Positions 16,212 through 22,128 of a DNA stretch of 35,733 nucleotides are shown here, piece after piece; position 1 is the stretch's first letter, and every line of letters begins with the position of its first letter. A model generated the notes under the pieces. It did no database searches. It saw nothing but the letters and a program-made list of their open reading frames with translations, and had not been told where the DNA came from. Both the position numbers and the translations under genes were made by a program. The stretch covers positions 1-35,733 of IMG/VR virus record IMGVR_UViG_3300043408_000023. One strand, written 5' to 3'. Source of the DNA: a virus.

Positions 16212-16766
16212 ATGAAAAAGATACACTTAGCAACCGAGCAAAAAAACAGCTTTAGACCTCATTTAGGATACATCCAAATAAAAGGAGGCTTTGCTTATGC
16301 AACCAATTGCCACATATTAGTAAAAATGCCACTTAGTGAATTATTTGGAAAAGAAAGTGAACTTAATAACGAAAACTATCATTTTTACATAGATGCCAAA
16401 GAATGGCAAAAAAATAAATTTTACAACGGATCTAGATTTATTTTAGATGGCGGAGCCTATTTAGAGTCGGTAGATCATAAGGGTAACAAATTAGGCACTA
16501 TCAAAGTAGTAAACGAAATAGATTTTAGAAATATTGGTAATTATCCCAACTGTGATAGTGTTATTTATTCAAGTGAGCAACCAACGGAGGCTTTGGATCA
16601 AATTTCATTTAACCCCTCTTTACTTTCAACACTTTGTGAGGCTATGGGAGGGGATGAAAATAGATTTATATATTCTTTTTTTGGTAGGCTTAAAACAATA
16701 CAGGTAATAAATACTACCAACCTTTCCTTTGGTATTCTTATGCCAGTGGATGTAACAAGAGATTAA
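16212..16766 (+). CDS. Putative sliding-clamp-like (DnaN-like) protein
   Basis: A 184-residue protein. The N-terminal part has RPHLGYIQIKGGFAYATNCH followed by ILVKMPL, echoing the clamp motif in which a bulky strand leads to (V/Y)ATDxHRL. The C-terminal 55 residues (ISFNPSLLSTLCEAMG..., a FFGRLKTIQVI strand, then FGILMPVDV) match the end of beta clamps, where FNxxYLxxxL leads to a final xIMPV strand. The canonical clamp has three domains (about 370 residues), so this would be a reduced form that must assemble from more copies or act as a clamp decoy. The call is by pattern only. Confidence 0.5.
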   Translation: MKKIHLATEQKNSFRPHLGYIQIKGGFAYATNCHILVKMPLSELFGKESELNNENYHFYIDAKEWQKNKFYNGSRFILDGGAYLESVDHKGNKLGTIKVVNEIDFRNIGNYPNCDSVIYSSEQPTEALDQISFNPSLLSTLCEAMGGDENRFIYSFFGRLKTIQVINTTNLSFGILMPVDVTRD

Positions 16767-16773
16767 AACCCCA

Positions 16774-16831
16774 AACCCTTGAACCTTTAGAGGTTATTAA
16801 GTTCGCTACTTACAAGGGTTCTATTTTTTTT
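16774..16831 (+). ncRNA. Three-way-junction RNA element with T-tract
   Basis: An 8-bp perfect outer stem (AACCCTTG 16774-16781 with CAAGGGTT 16813-16820) encloses two perfect 5-bp hairpins: AACCT/AGGTT with loop TTAG (16782-16795) and TAAGT/ACTTA with loop TCGCT (16798-16812). Only two unpaired bases lie between the hairpins and none at the other joints. CTA and eight T residues follow (16824-16831). It starts 7 bases after the clamp-like gene stop. It may be an unusual terminator, an attenuator for the genes downstream, or a processed RNA. Confidence 0.65.
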
Positions 16832-16850
16832 AACCATAAACAGCACAAAA

Positions 16851-17018
16851 ATGATAATCGAAAAACAGCCCAACGGATCTTTGTTAATTACTGACATTAT
16901 TCATAGCCAGTTTATTAAAAAAGTCTACTATTTTACCTCAATTAAGGAGGCGAAGAAAGATTTTAGAAAGCATTGCAAAGAAATTGCAAATAACTGGCTT
17001 GAATATTTAGCAAGATAA
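16851..17018 (+). CDS. Small early protein, unknown
   Basis: Fifty-five residues, starting MIIEKQPNGSLLITDIIHSQ. The beginning is beta-rich and the end is a basic helix (FTSIKEAKKDFRKHCKEIANNWLEYLAR). The YYFTSIKEAKKDF arrangement is common in small proteins of Bacteroidota phages. It starts 20 bases after the T-tract of the three-way-junction element, which could therefore gate its expression. No function can be assigned. Confidence 0.6.
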   Translation: MIIEKQPNGSLLITDIIHSQFIKKVYYFTSIKEAKKDFRKHCKEIANNWLEYLAR

Positions 17019-17029
17019 AATAAAGTAAA

Positions 17030-17107
17030 ATGATAAAAGGCACTAAAGAAACCTTGCCCCAAATAATTGAGGCAATTTATAAAGCCATAGATAAATTGGC
17101 AAAATAA
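17030..17107 (+). CDS. Possible 25-residue peptide
   Basis: MIKGTKETLPQIIEAIYKAI followed by DKLAK, an amphipathic helix. It starts 11 bases after the previous gene with an AAGTAAA leader similar to neighbours. At 25 codons the coding evidence is weak. Confidence 0.25.
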   Translation: MIKGTKETLPQIIEAIYKAIDKLAK

Positions 17108-17340
17108 TACTAAATAAAGCCTTTATTTTTTCCTTTGGTATGTCTATACTAACCACAAAAGATAAGGTAAAAATGAGCTTGTAAAGTGCATTTAATTGCA
17201 TTTTAAGGTACTTAGTACTATTTATCTGGTGCTTTGTGCCTTGATATGTGCAACATAATACACAAAAACCTGCCGTTAGTCAGGTAGCCCTGCCAAAAAC
17301 CCTATGCAAAAACTCCCCAAAAAACCCACAAAAATCTTTT

Positions 17341-17631
17341 ATGGACAAAAACTTTGTAGACAAAAAATTCTTTTTTGATCTCGTTAAAGATGCTAGAAGC
17401 AAAAATCTGCCAACAAAATACGCATTGATAAACATTGTAACATTTCATGCAATGTTTCCTGGAATGACTAAAGAATTGAATTATTTAGATGAATTAATTA
17501 AAATTGATGGTGTAAAAATCCAACTTAGCATCTATTCAAAACAGGAGGTTATTTATCTAAGTGGTAAAAAATTTGATGTAAAAGGAATAGAAGCAAATTT
17601 TAAATTAAATAACATTTTCACAAAAAATTAA
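17341..17631 (+). CDS. Unknown early protein
   Basis: Ninety-six residues from the ATG at 17341. The frame is open upstream to an ATG at 17248, but the extra 31 residues are Pro/Asn/Gln-rich and look like translated leader, so the later start is preferred. The protein has a helical start (KKFFFDLVKDARSKNLPTKYALINIV) and a beta-rich end (VKIQLSIYSKQEVIYLSGKKF). No family is recognised. The 233 bases before it hold a few weak hairpins, including TTGGTAT/ATACTAA at about 17137-17154, but no clear promoter. Confidence 0.6.
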   Translation: MDKNFVDKKFFFDLVKDARSKNLPTKYALINIVTFHAMFPGMTKELNYLDELIKIDGVKIQLSIYSKQEVIYLSGKKFDVKGIEANFKLNNIFTKN

Positions 17632-17699
17632 CAAAAATATTTTAAATTATTCCAAAAACTTTCTAATTTTACCAAAACTTTTAAACTTAAACAAACAAC

Positions 17700-17900
17700 A
17701 TGAAAAAATTTGAATTTATCTGCAAGACAGACATGATTACAGGAGACAAAGTGTACTTAACAAGAGAAGAGGGCTACTATGTCTCTGGAAGCCTAAGGAT
17801 TGATAAAGAAGAAGCATACAAAGTGTTTCTTAAACTTTCAGACCAAGAGCCAACTGAAATGTTTGAAGTACTAGAAACAAAAACTTCCCCCAACGAATAA
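17700..17900 (+). CDS. Unknown small early protein
   Basis: Sixty-six residues, beta-rich, acidic: MKKFEFICKTDMITGDKVYL then a helical EEAYKVFLKLSDQEP segment. The leader ends AAACAAACAAC, typical of this arm. No function can be suggested. Confidence 0.6.
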   Translation: MKKFEFICKTDMITGDKVYLTREEGYYVSGSLRIDKEEAYKVFLKLSDQEPTEMFEVLETKTSPNE

Positions 17901-17922
17901 AACAAAAAACCCCTAAAACAAA

Positions 17923-18150
17923 ATGGACAAGATTACTCAAGACTTAAAAAGAAGAGGAGTTAAAGAAGAACTCACTTATGTAAACTCAAATGGTAAAATC
18001 AGTAAACGATTTACCTACAAAGGAATGGTTATTAAATGGGATAACTTTATCCTTAATGGCAAGTTCTACTATTGGAGAGCCTCTTACTATGCGAGTCTTG
18101 AGGCAACTTGTTCAGGCATTGACAGACACATTAATCACTACAAAAACTAA
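17923..18150 (+). CDS. Unknown small early protein
   Basis: Seventy-five residues, basic: MDKITQDLKRRGVKEELTYV, then beta strands rich in Tyr and Trp (FTYKGMVIKWDNFILNG, YYWRASYYASLE). It is three bases upstream of the next gene. The compact beta/aromatic make-up could suit nucleic-acid binding, but that is only a hint. Confidence 0.6.
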   Translation: MDKITQDLKRRGVKEELTYVNSNGKISKRFTYKGMVIKWDNFILNGKFYYWRASYYASLEATCSGIDRHINHYKN

Positions 18151-18153
18151 AAA

Positions 18154-18351
18154 ATGGAGCAGTTTATAGACTACAAGCGTATGATCCGCTACGGAGATGT
18201 AAAGAATCTGATGAAATTGACAGGATATAGCAGATATATCATTGAGTCAAGGATAGAAAAAGGAGATTGGGAAATGAATGAAATCCTAAAAACCTACTTT
18301 GAGAAGAGATTAGAAACTATTAAAAACCAACTATGGGAAGGACAACACTAA
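18154..18351 (+). CDS. Small HTH-like protein
   Basis: Sixty-five residues. The segment KNLMKLTGYSRYIIESRIEKGDW reads as a helix-turn-helix of the kind used by small phage regulators and excisionase-like proteins, followed by a basic helix (LKTYFEKRLETIKNQLW). It overlaps the start of the DnaA-like gene by 19 bases and is probably translated with it. Whether it regulates transcription or serves as a replication partner cannot be told. Confidence 0.55.
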   Translation: MEQFIDYKRMIRYGDVKNLMKLTGYSRYIIESRIEKGDWEMNEILKTYFEKRLETIKNQLWEGQH

Positions 18352-18692
18352 CATACTATGTCATTCCTGGACTAAAGATGAAAAAGGTAAGGTTTCAGCG
18401 TATAATTATGGCTGTAGCTGAACACTTTGACATCAGTACTAGATTGATGATGAGCAAGAGCAGACAAAGAGAATTGGTATTAGCTAGAAATATGTGTATG
18501 TACATCATGAAAACATACTTTAACATGACCTTAAAAGAGGTTGGTAGAGCATTCAGTAGAGACCATACGACAGCTATTCATGCCATTAGAATGTTTCAGC
18601 AAGATAGAGAAGTAAATGAGCAATACGATCTAGCTTACGAAGCAATCAAACAAAAACTTGAACTTAGAAAAGGAACTGAATTAGAAAAATAA
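18333..18692 (+). CDS. Free-standing DnaA domain IV-like protein
   Basis: A 119-residue protein corresponding to the C-terminal DNA-binding domain of bacterial DnaA and lacking any ATPase domain. It has ARNMCMYIMKTYFNMTLKEV (51-70) and the DnaA signature GRAFSRDHTTAIHA (71-84), in which the Arg and DHTT contact the DnaA box. It could bind host-type DnaA boxes to recruit or to block host initiation; which one is unknown. An alternative start is the Met at 18378, which fits the domain boundary better but loses the overlap with the previous gene. I found no obvious TTATNCACA box in the control region. Confidence 0.85.
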   Translation: MGRTTLTYYVIPGLKMKKVRFQRIIMAVAEHFDISTRLMMSKSRQRELVLARNMCMYIMKTYFNMTLKEVGRAFSRDHTTAIHAIRMFQQDREVNEQYDLAYEAIKQKLELRKGTELEK

Positions 18693-18709
18693 CCATAAAC
18701 CAACACAAT

Positions 18710-18904
18710 ATGCTATCTACATTTCACACATGGTCAGACAATGACAAAAAACTTCTTGTAGCAAAAATCCTACACGAAATCAATTATTCTCAAGCATCTT
18801 TTGAATTAGTACAATCCTTGATTAAGGTTTGGGAGCAATACCCTACAAGAGAAGCTTATTTTTTCAAATCTCAAAACACACAAAATGGAATTACAAAAAA
18901 CTAA
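18710..18904 (+). CDS. Unknown small early protein
   Basis: Sixty-four residues, helical: FHTWSDNDKKLLVAKILHEI and SFELVQSLIKVWEQYPTREA. Its last 20 bases are overlapped by the HNH endonuclease gene, so its C-terminus may have been altered when that gene arrived. Its function is unknown. Confidence 0.6.
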   Translation: MLSTFHTWSDNDKKLLVAKILHEINYSQASFELVQSLIKVWEQYPTREAYFFKSQNTQNGITKN

Positions 18905-19424
18905 CCCAATTCTAAGAAATGGATTAGAACATATTAAAGCTCCTATCGAACTTGGTGGTTATTCTATTACTAGTCATGGTTATGTATATGGACAAAATGG
19001 TAAGCAATTAGTTCAAAGAGTTAAAAACGGTTATGCAACTATTGGATTACAAATAAATGGTAAAAAGAAAATGTTTTTTGTACATAGACTTGTAGCTTGT
19101 TTTTTTAAGCCATTGGGTTATGCGTTAACCGAAAAACATATGCAAGTAAATCATATAAATGGAAACAAATTAGATAACCATGTAGACAATTTAGAATGGG
19201 TTACTCCATCACAAAATACTAAACATGCATACGATTTAGGTTTAAATGATTCAGTTAAAAAAGGTGCATCTAATAAAAACTCAAAACCAGTACTTGATAC
19301 TGCAACTGGAATTTATTATAAAAATGCTACTGAAGCTGCAAAAGTTTACGGATTAAATCCTAATACTTTAAGAAATATGCTAAATGGTCACGATAGAAAT
19401 AAAACAAATTTAATACAAGCTTAA
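18885..19424 (+). CDS. HNH homing endonuclease (NUMOD4-like, HNH, NUMOD1)
   Basis: A 179-residue free-standing homing endonuclease. Residues 20-60 look like a NUMOD4-type element (GGYSITSHGYVYG). The HNH nuclease follows: VHRLVACFF with H67, QVNHINGNKLDN with H90, and VDNLEWVT with N102. The C-terminal 45 residues are a NUMOD1 helix-turn-helix (VLDTATGIYYKNATEAAKVY, then GLNPNTLRNMLNG). It sits between an early gene and the annealing-protein gene and codes for nothing structural, so it is a selfish insertion. Its first codons (MELQK) echo those of the next gene (MENLQLEK), hinting how it was inserted. Confidence 0.92.
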   Translation: MELQKTNPILRNGLEHIKAPIELGGYSITSHGYVYGQNGKQLVQRVKNGYATIGLQINGKKKMFFVHRLVACFFKPLGYALTEKHMQVNHINGNKLDNHVDNLEWVTPSQNTKHAYDLGLNDSVKKGASNKNSKPVLDTATGIYYKNATEAAKVYGLNPNTLRNMLNGHDRNKTNLIQA

Positions 19425-19434
19425 AACAAAACAC

Positions 19435-20109
19435 ATGGAAAATTTACAATTAGAAAAACCATCGTATTCTTTAATAAATAAAGATTCGATGTTAAAATTA
19501 TCAACTGAATTGAGCAAGTTGATAAAGGAAAAAGGGTTGAGCTCAAATATACAAGGCAAGCAATATGTAAATGTGGAGGGCTGGATGTTCGCTGGTGCTT
19601 CTCTAGGATTGATGCCTATTATCACAGACACTAAAGACTTATCTAATGAAAATTCTATTAAGTACATGGCTACTTGTGAGGTGCGTAATATTAATACTGG
19701 GGCTGTTGTTGCTACTGGTATTGCACTCTGCTCCAACTCAGAAAAGACAAAGCGATACTTTGACGAGTATGCTATCCTATCTATGGCACAAACTAGAGCA
19801 ATCGGTAAAGCATATCGTAACTTACTTGCATGGTTAATGAAGGCTGCTGGTTTCGAAGCTACACCTGCTGAGGAGATGGACTTTGCTAATGAGGAGCCTA
19901 AAAAACCTTCAAAGAAGGTAGAAGAGGTAGTAGCTGAGATTATTGAAGAGGAAACAATAGATAGAAACTCTTTGATGATGAAGGTTGCAGGTTGCACTAA
20001 AGTGAAACAATTAACTGACATCTACTATACTTATAAGCAAACATTTGATGCTGATCCAGATTTAATGGCTTTGCTAAAAGTTAAAAAAGAAAACTTAAAC
20101 CAAAAATAA
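19435..20109 (+). CDS. Putative ssDNA-annealing/recombination protein
   Basis: A 224-residue protein. The core has KQYVNVEGWMFAGASLGLMP (43-61) and ILSMAQTRAIGKAYRN (114-129), then WLMKAAGFEATPAEEM (133-148), followed by an acidic Glu/Val/Lys tail. The QTRAxGxAxR motif followed by aromatic, small residues and ATPAEEM is shared with phage proteins placed among Erf/Rad52-like single-strand annealing proteins and kindred recombination factors. The position, next to a coiled-coil partner and upstream of replication genes, agrees. Which annealing family it belongs to I cannot say. Confidence 0.6.
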   Translation: MENLQLEKPSYSLINKDSMLKLSTELSKLIKEKGLSSNIQGKQYVNVEGWMFAGASLGLMPIITDTKDLSNENSIKYMATCEVRNINTGAVVATGIALCSNSEKTKRYFDEYAILSMAQTRAIGKAYRNLLAWLMKAAGFEATPAEEMDFANEEPKKPSKKVEEVVAEIIEEETIDRNSLMMKVAGCTKVKQLTDIYYTYKQTFDADPDLMALLKVKKENLNQK

Positions 20110-20115
20110 AACATC

Positions 20116-20580
20116 ATGAGTTTAGAATTATTACCAAAAGTAGAACTTAGTTCTATAGAACCGAACAAGTTCACAATAGAGTTACTCAAACAAACTATTG
20201 TAGCACACTTCAGAGAGACAGGTGAGTCTCCATTAGAGATGCTAGTTAAGTCTGAGGCATTACAACAGCTTTTAGATGGCATTAGAGCCGAGTTAAAGGA
20301 AGATGTTATCTCTGAGCTAGAAAGATATCCTCAAGGCAAAGCTGAGATTTTAGGAGCTGAATTAAGCAAGATGGAATCAGGCGTTAAGTATGCCTATGAT
20401 GGTGATTACACATGGCAAAAACTTAACCAAGAAGTTGAAGCTATTAAGTATAAGCTAAAGGAAAGAGAGTCTTTGCTTAAAGCAATTAAAGAGCCATTGG
20501 TTGATCCTGAAACTGGTGAGATGATTTATCCTGCACCTAAGTTTAGTACAACTACATTCAAAATATCATTAAAGAAATAA
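20116..20580 (+). CDS. Coiled-coil partner of the recombination protein
   Basis: A 154-residue acidic helical protein, six bases downstream of the annealing protein gene. The middle reads as an extended coiled coil (ISELERYPQGKAEILGAELSKMESGVKYAYDGDYTWQKL, then VEAIKYKLKERESLLKAI). The end is a short beta tail (KFSTTTFKISLKK). Proteins of this plan recur beside recombination genes in Bacteroidota phages. It could be a nuclease inhibitor or an accessory factor, but there is no motif to decide. Confidence 0.65.
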   Translation: MSLELLPKVELSSIEPNKFTIELLKQTIVAHFRETGESPLEMLVKSEALQQLLDGIRAELKEDVISELERYPQGKAEILGAELSKMESGVKYAYDGDYTWQKLNQEVEAIKYKLKERESLLKAIKEPLVDPETGEMIYPAPKFSTTTFKISLKK

Positions 20581-20581
20581 T

Positions 20582-20770
20582 ATGAGACTAGGAACCTATA
20601 CTGACACATTGGAAATAGAGAATGAGATGCTAAGAAAACAAGTTAAGGACTTAAAGGCACAGCTTCAGCCATATTTAGATGCAGAAGCAAAGCGTATTGA
20701 GTTCTTGATGAACACAGATAAGGTTGATAAAGCTTTAGCTAAGATGCAACAAATATTATATTCAAAATAA
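20582..20770 (+). CDS. Small coiled-coil protein
   Basis: Sixty-two residues, almost all helix: TLEIENEMLRKQVKDLKAQL, then AKRIEFLMNTDKVDKALAKM. It starts one base after the previous stop. It is a probable dimeric coiled coil, function unknown. Confidence 0.6.
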   Translation: MRLGTYTDTLEIENEMLRKQVKDLKAQLQPYLDAEAKRIEFLMNTDKVDKALAKMQQILYSK

Positions 20771-20774
20771 TTAT

Positions 20775-20831
20775 TAGCCCCCAACCTCAATCATTAATTA
20801 AGTGGTGTTAGTTATGTCGACAAGGGGGCTA
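20775..20831 (+). other. GC-stem structured element between genes
   Basis: TAGCCCCC (20775-20782) pairs perfectly with GGGGGCTA (20824-20831). The 41 bases between hold a weaker hairpin (20790-20806, AATT loop) and the palindrome TGTCGACA (20815-20822). No T-tract follows, so it is not a standard terminator. It lies five bases after one stop and 15 bases before the next start, so it may be a leader structure or a processing site. Confidence 0.6.
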
Positions 20832-20845
20832 CTAAAACTTTAACT

Positions 20846-21088
20846 ATGAAAACAGCAATGCAATTGATGATAGAAGATTTAGAATTAAAGTATAAAATAT
20901 TATCTGATGCAAAAATGATACAAGGATGTGCTGCTTTAGAAGGAAGTATTAATTATGCAAAATCTTTGTTATTAAATGAAGTTAATCAGACTTTGGCTGC
21001 ATATAACAATGGCAGTCAAGATATGGCATTACATAATAAATATGAACCAATGGAATATTACAAACAAACCTATAACCAAAACAAATAA
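20846..21088 (+). CDS. Unknown small early protein
   Basis: Eighty residues, helical: MKTAMQLMIEDLELKYKILS and AKSLLLNEVNQTLAAYNNGS, ending with a Tyr-rich tail (YEPMEYYKQTYNQN). Small proteins with an AYxxG then YYxxTY ending are common in replication modules of Bacteroidota phages, without known role. It starts 15 bases after the GC-stem element. Confidence 0.65.
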   Translation: MKTAMQLMIEDLELKYKILSDAKMIQGCAALEGSINYAKSLLLNEVNQTLAAYNNGSQDMALHNKYEPMEYYKQTYNQNK

Positions 21089-21091
21089 TCT

Positions 21092-21244
21092 ATGAAACTA
21101 TTAAACTTTACAAAATTCTTCTTCATAAGTGTGCCACTAGCTTGTTTTTTATTTACATTCGCACACACTTACTTTGAACTTAAACGATTATACAATGGGA
21201 TTAGACTTAGAGCCGAAGGGATTCGAAAACAACATACAAGTTAG
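21092..21244 (+). CDS. Small membrane protein
   Basis: Fifty residues with one clear membrane helix (KFFFISVPLACFLFTFAHTY, residues 8-27) and a basic cytoplasmic-looking tail rich in Arg and Lys. It starts three bases after the previous stop and overlaps the next gene by 50 bases in another frame. The function is unknown. Confidence 0.5.
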   Translation: MKLLNFTKFFFISVPLACFLFTFAHTYFELKRLYNGIRLRAEGIRKQHTS

Positions 21245-21410
21245 AATGATTTTCTTAGACGATAAAACAGAGATGTGGTTCCAATCTATTGCATCAGCAA
21301 GTAGAAAGGTTGGAATAAACGCTAAGACGATTAGAGATAGCCTTAACCCAATAACTAAGAAGAGACACACCTATGACAATAGAGTGGTGGTCTTTAGGAT
21401 TAAGAAATAG
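21195..21410 (+). CDS. Free-standing NUMOD1-like DNA-binding protein
   Basis: Seventy-one residues from the ATG at 21195. The core resembles the C-terminal NUMOD1/IENR1 modules of the two homing endonucleases here: WFQSIASASRKVGINAKTIR, compared with YYKNATEAAKVYGLNPNTLR in the HNH enzyme. A short basic stretch and a final beta strand (RVVVFRIKK) follow. There is no nuclease part. It lies directly upstream of the structured leader of the initiator gene and could be a specific DNA-binding regulator, or the remnant of an endonuclease. A TTG at 21174 could extend it, but the ATG is simpler. Confidence 0.55.
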   Translation: MGLDLEPKGFENNIQVRMIFLDDKTEMWFQSIASASRKVGINAKTIRDSLNPITKKRHTYDNRVVVFRIKK

Positions 21411-21413
21411 TTT

Positions 21414-21421
21414 TACCTTTG
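21414..21421 (+). promoter_or_regulatory. Putative promoter -7 box TACCTTTG before initiator leader
   Basis: TACCTTTG matches TAnnTTTG exactly. It starts four bases after the previous gene's stop. Transcription would begin about where the first hairpin of the leader begins (21424). No TTG is seen at 17-23 bases upstream, only a TTTA at 21393-21396. Confidence 0.45.
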
Positions 21422-21423
21422 TG

Positions 21424-21512
21424 ATGAGTGTCGGATACTCATTTAGAACTTATTGCCCTTGAGATGAACCCCCAATCCGACTGGGGGGAATTTGATAGGG
21501 CTCTTTTATTTT
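21424..21512 (+). ncRNA. Structured leader with kissing hairpin loops upstream of initiator gene
   Basis: Hairpin 1 has arms ATGAGT (21424-21429) and ACTCAT (21437-21442) with a 7-nt loop GTCGGAT (21430-21436). Hairpin 2 has arms CCCCCA (21469-21474) and TGGGGG (21482-21487) with a 7-nt loop ATCCGAC (21475-21481), exactly complementary to loop 1. A closing stem GCCCT/AGGGC (21455-21459 and 21497-21501) encloses hairpin 2, followed by TCTTTTATTTT up to the ATG at 21513. The design suggests a kissing-loop RNA switch or an attenuator for the initiator. The stems and loops are seen; the regulation is inferred. Confidence 0.7.
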
Positions 21513-22127
21513 ATGAATAGAGATTTTAAGGGAGTTTGGATTCCCAAAGACATCTGGTTAGACGAAAACCTTACATGGATGGAAAAACTTTTGTTAGTAG
21601 AGATTGATAGTCTTGATGCTGAGAAAGGTTGTTTTGCTAGTAACCATTACTTTGCTAAGTTTTTTCAGTTAAGCAAATCAAGGATTAGTGATCTAATTGG
21701 TCAGTTAGTAGCTAAAGGCTACATCACAACATTTTTATTGTACGAAGGTAAACAGGTAAAGAGAAGAGAAATTACTATGGTTATACCTATTCGGAAATTC
21801 GAAGGGGGTATTCGGAAAACCGAAGAGGGGTATTCGGAAAACAGTGAGGATAATAATACATTAGTTAGTAATACAATTAGTAATAAGAATAATAAAATAT
21901 ATAACCATAAAGAAGCTTTTGTTTCTAGGGTAGATGAGTTTAAAGATAAACTTGGTAATGAGTATAGTAGGTTTATAGATTACTGGACTGAAGCTAATGA
22001 GAAAGGTAAAATGAGATTTCAGGACCAAAAATTCTTTGACATTAGTAGAAGGATTGCTACATGGACTAAGAACTCAAAAAACTTTCAACCTATAATTACG
22101 GAATCACCAAAAATAAAACTTAAATAA
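21513..22127 (+). CDS. Winged-helix replication initiator (lambda O-like role)
   Basis: A 204-residue protein. The N-terminal 90 residues form a winged helix typical of phage initiators: VWIPKDIWLDENLTWMEKLL, then CFASNHYFAKFFQLSKSRIS and LVAKGYITTFLL. A low-complexity linker follows (about residues 92-130, with IRKFEGGIRKTEEG), encoded by the iteron repeats. The C-terminal domain (FIDYWTEANEKGKMRFQDQK, then FFDISRRIATWTKNS) probably contacts the helicase. ATG 21513 is chosen because the in-frame TTG at 21492 lies inside the leader hairpin. The gene is upstream of the DnaB-like helicase, and the origin appears to lie inside it. Confidence 0.8.
   Translation: MNRDFKGVWIPKDIWLDENLTWMEKLLLVEIDSLDAEKGCFASNHYFAKFFQLSKSRISDLIGQLVAKGYITTFLLYEGKQVKRREITMVIPIRKFEGGIRKTEEGYSENSEDNNTLVSNTISNKNNKIYNHKEAFVSRVDEFKDKLGNEYSRFIDYWTEANEKGKMRFQDQKFFDISRRIATWTKNSKNFQPIITESPKIKLK
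21788..21840 (+). repeat. Three origin iterons TATTCGGAAA inside initiator gene
   Basis: TATTCGGAAA occurs at 21788-21797, 21809-21818 and 21831-21840, giving spacings of 21 and 22 bp (two helical turns). The second copy continues as a short dyad (TTCGG AAAA CCGAA), the first nearly so (TTCG and CGAA), and GGGG follows both. Lambda iterons in gene O have the same arrangement of spaced dyads within the initiator coding sequence. Confidence 0.85.
21848..21912 (+). other. AT-rich unwinding region next to iterons
   Basis: Immediately after the iterons comes about 65 bases of nearly pure A/T with the direct repeat TTAGTAATA at 21865-21873 and 21877-21885 (12-bp period) and several AATAATA runs. 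It fits a DNA unwinding element beside the iterons. It is also the coding sequence of the Asn/Ser-rich linker of the initiator. Confidence 0.65.
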
Positions 22128-22128
22128 C

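Noticed and set aside
16774-16831. The three-way junction as a tRNA
   Set aside because: It has two hairpins rather than three, 5-bp arms with wrong loops, no anticodon, no T-psi-C-like sequence and no CCA.
17248-17340. The N-terminal 31-residue extension of the 17341 gene
   Set aside because: The composition is Pro/Asn/Gln-rich and unlike the rest; the later ATG gives a sensible compact protein.
19410-20282. Long minus-strand frames opposite the annealing protein and its partner
   Set aside because: They are shadows of strongly coding plus-strand genes and have no start context or spacing.
21492-21512. The TTG start seven codons upstream of the initiator ATG
   Set aside because: It lies inside the paired stem and T-rich stretch of the leader; the ATG at 21513 is the better start.
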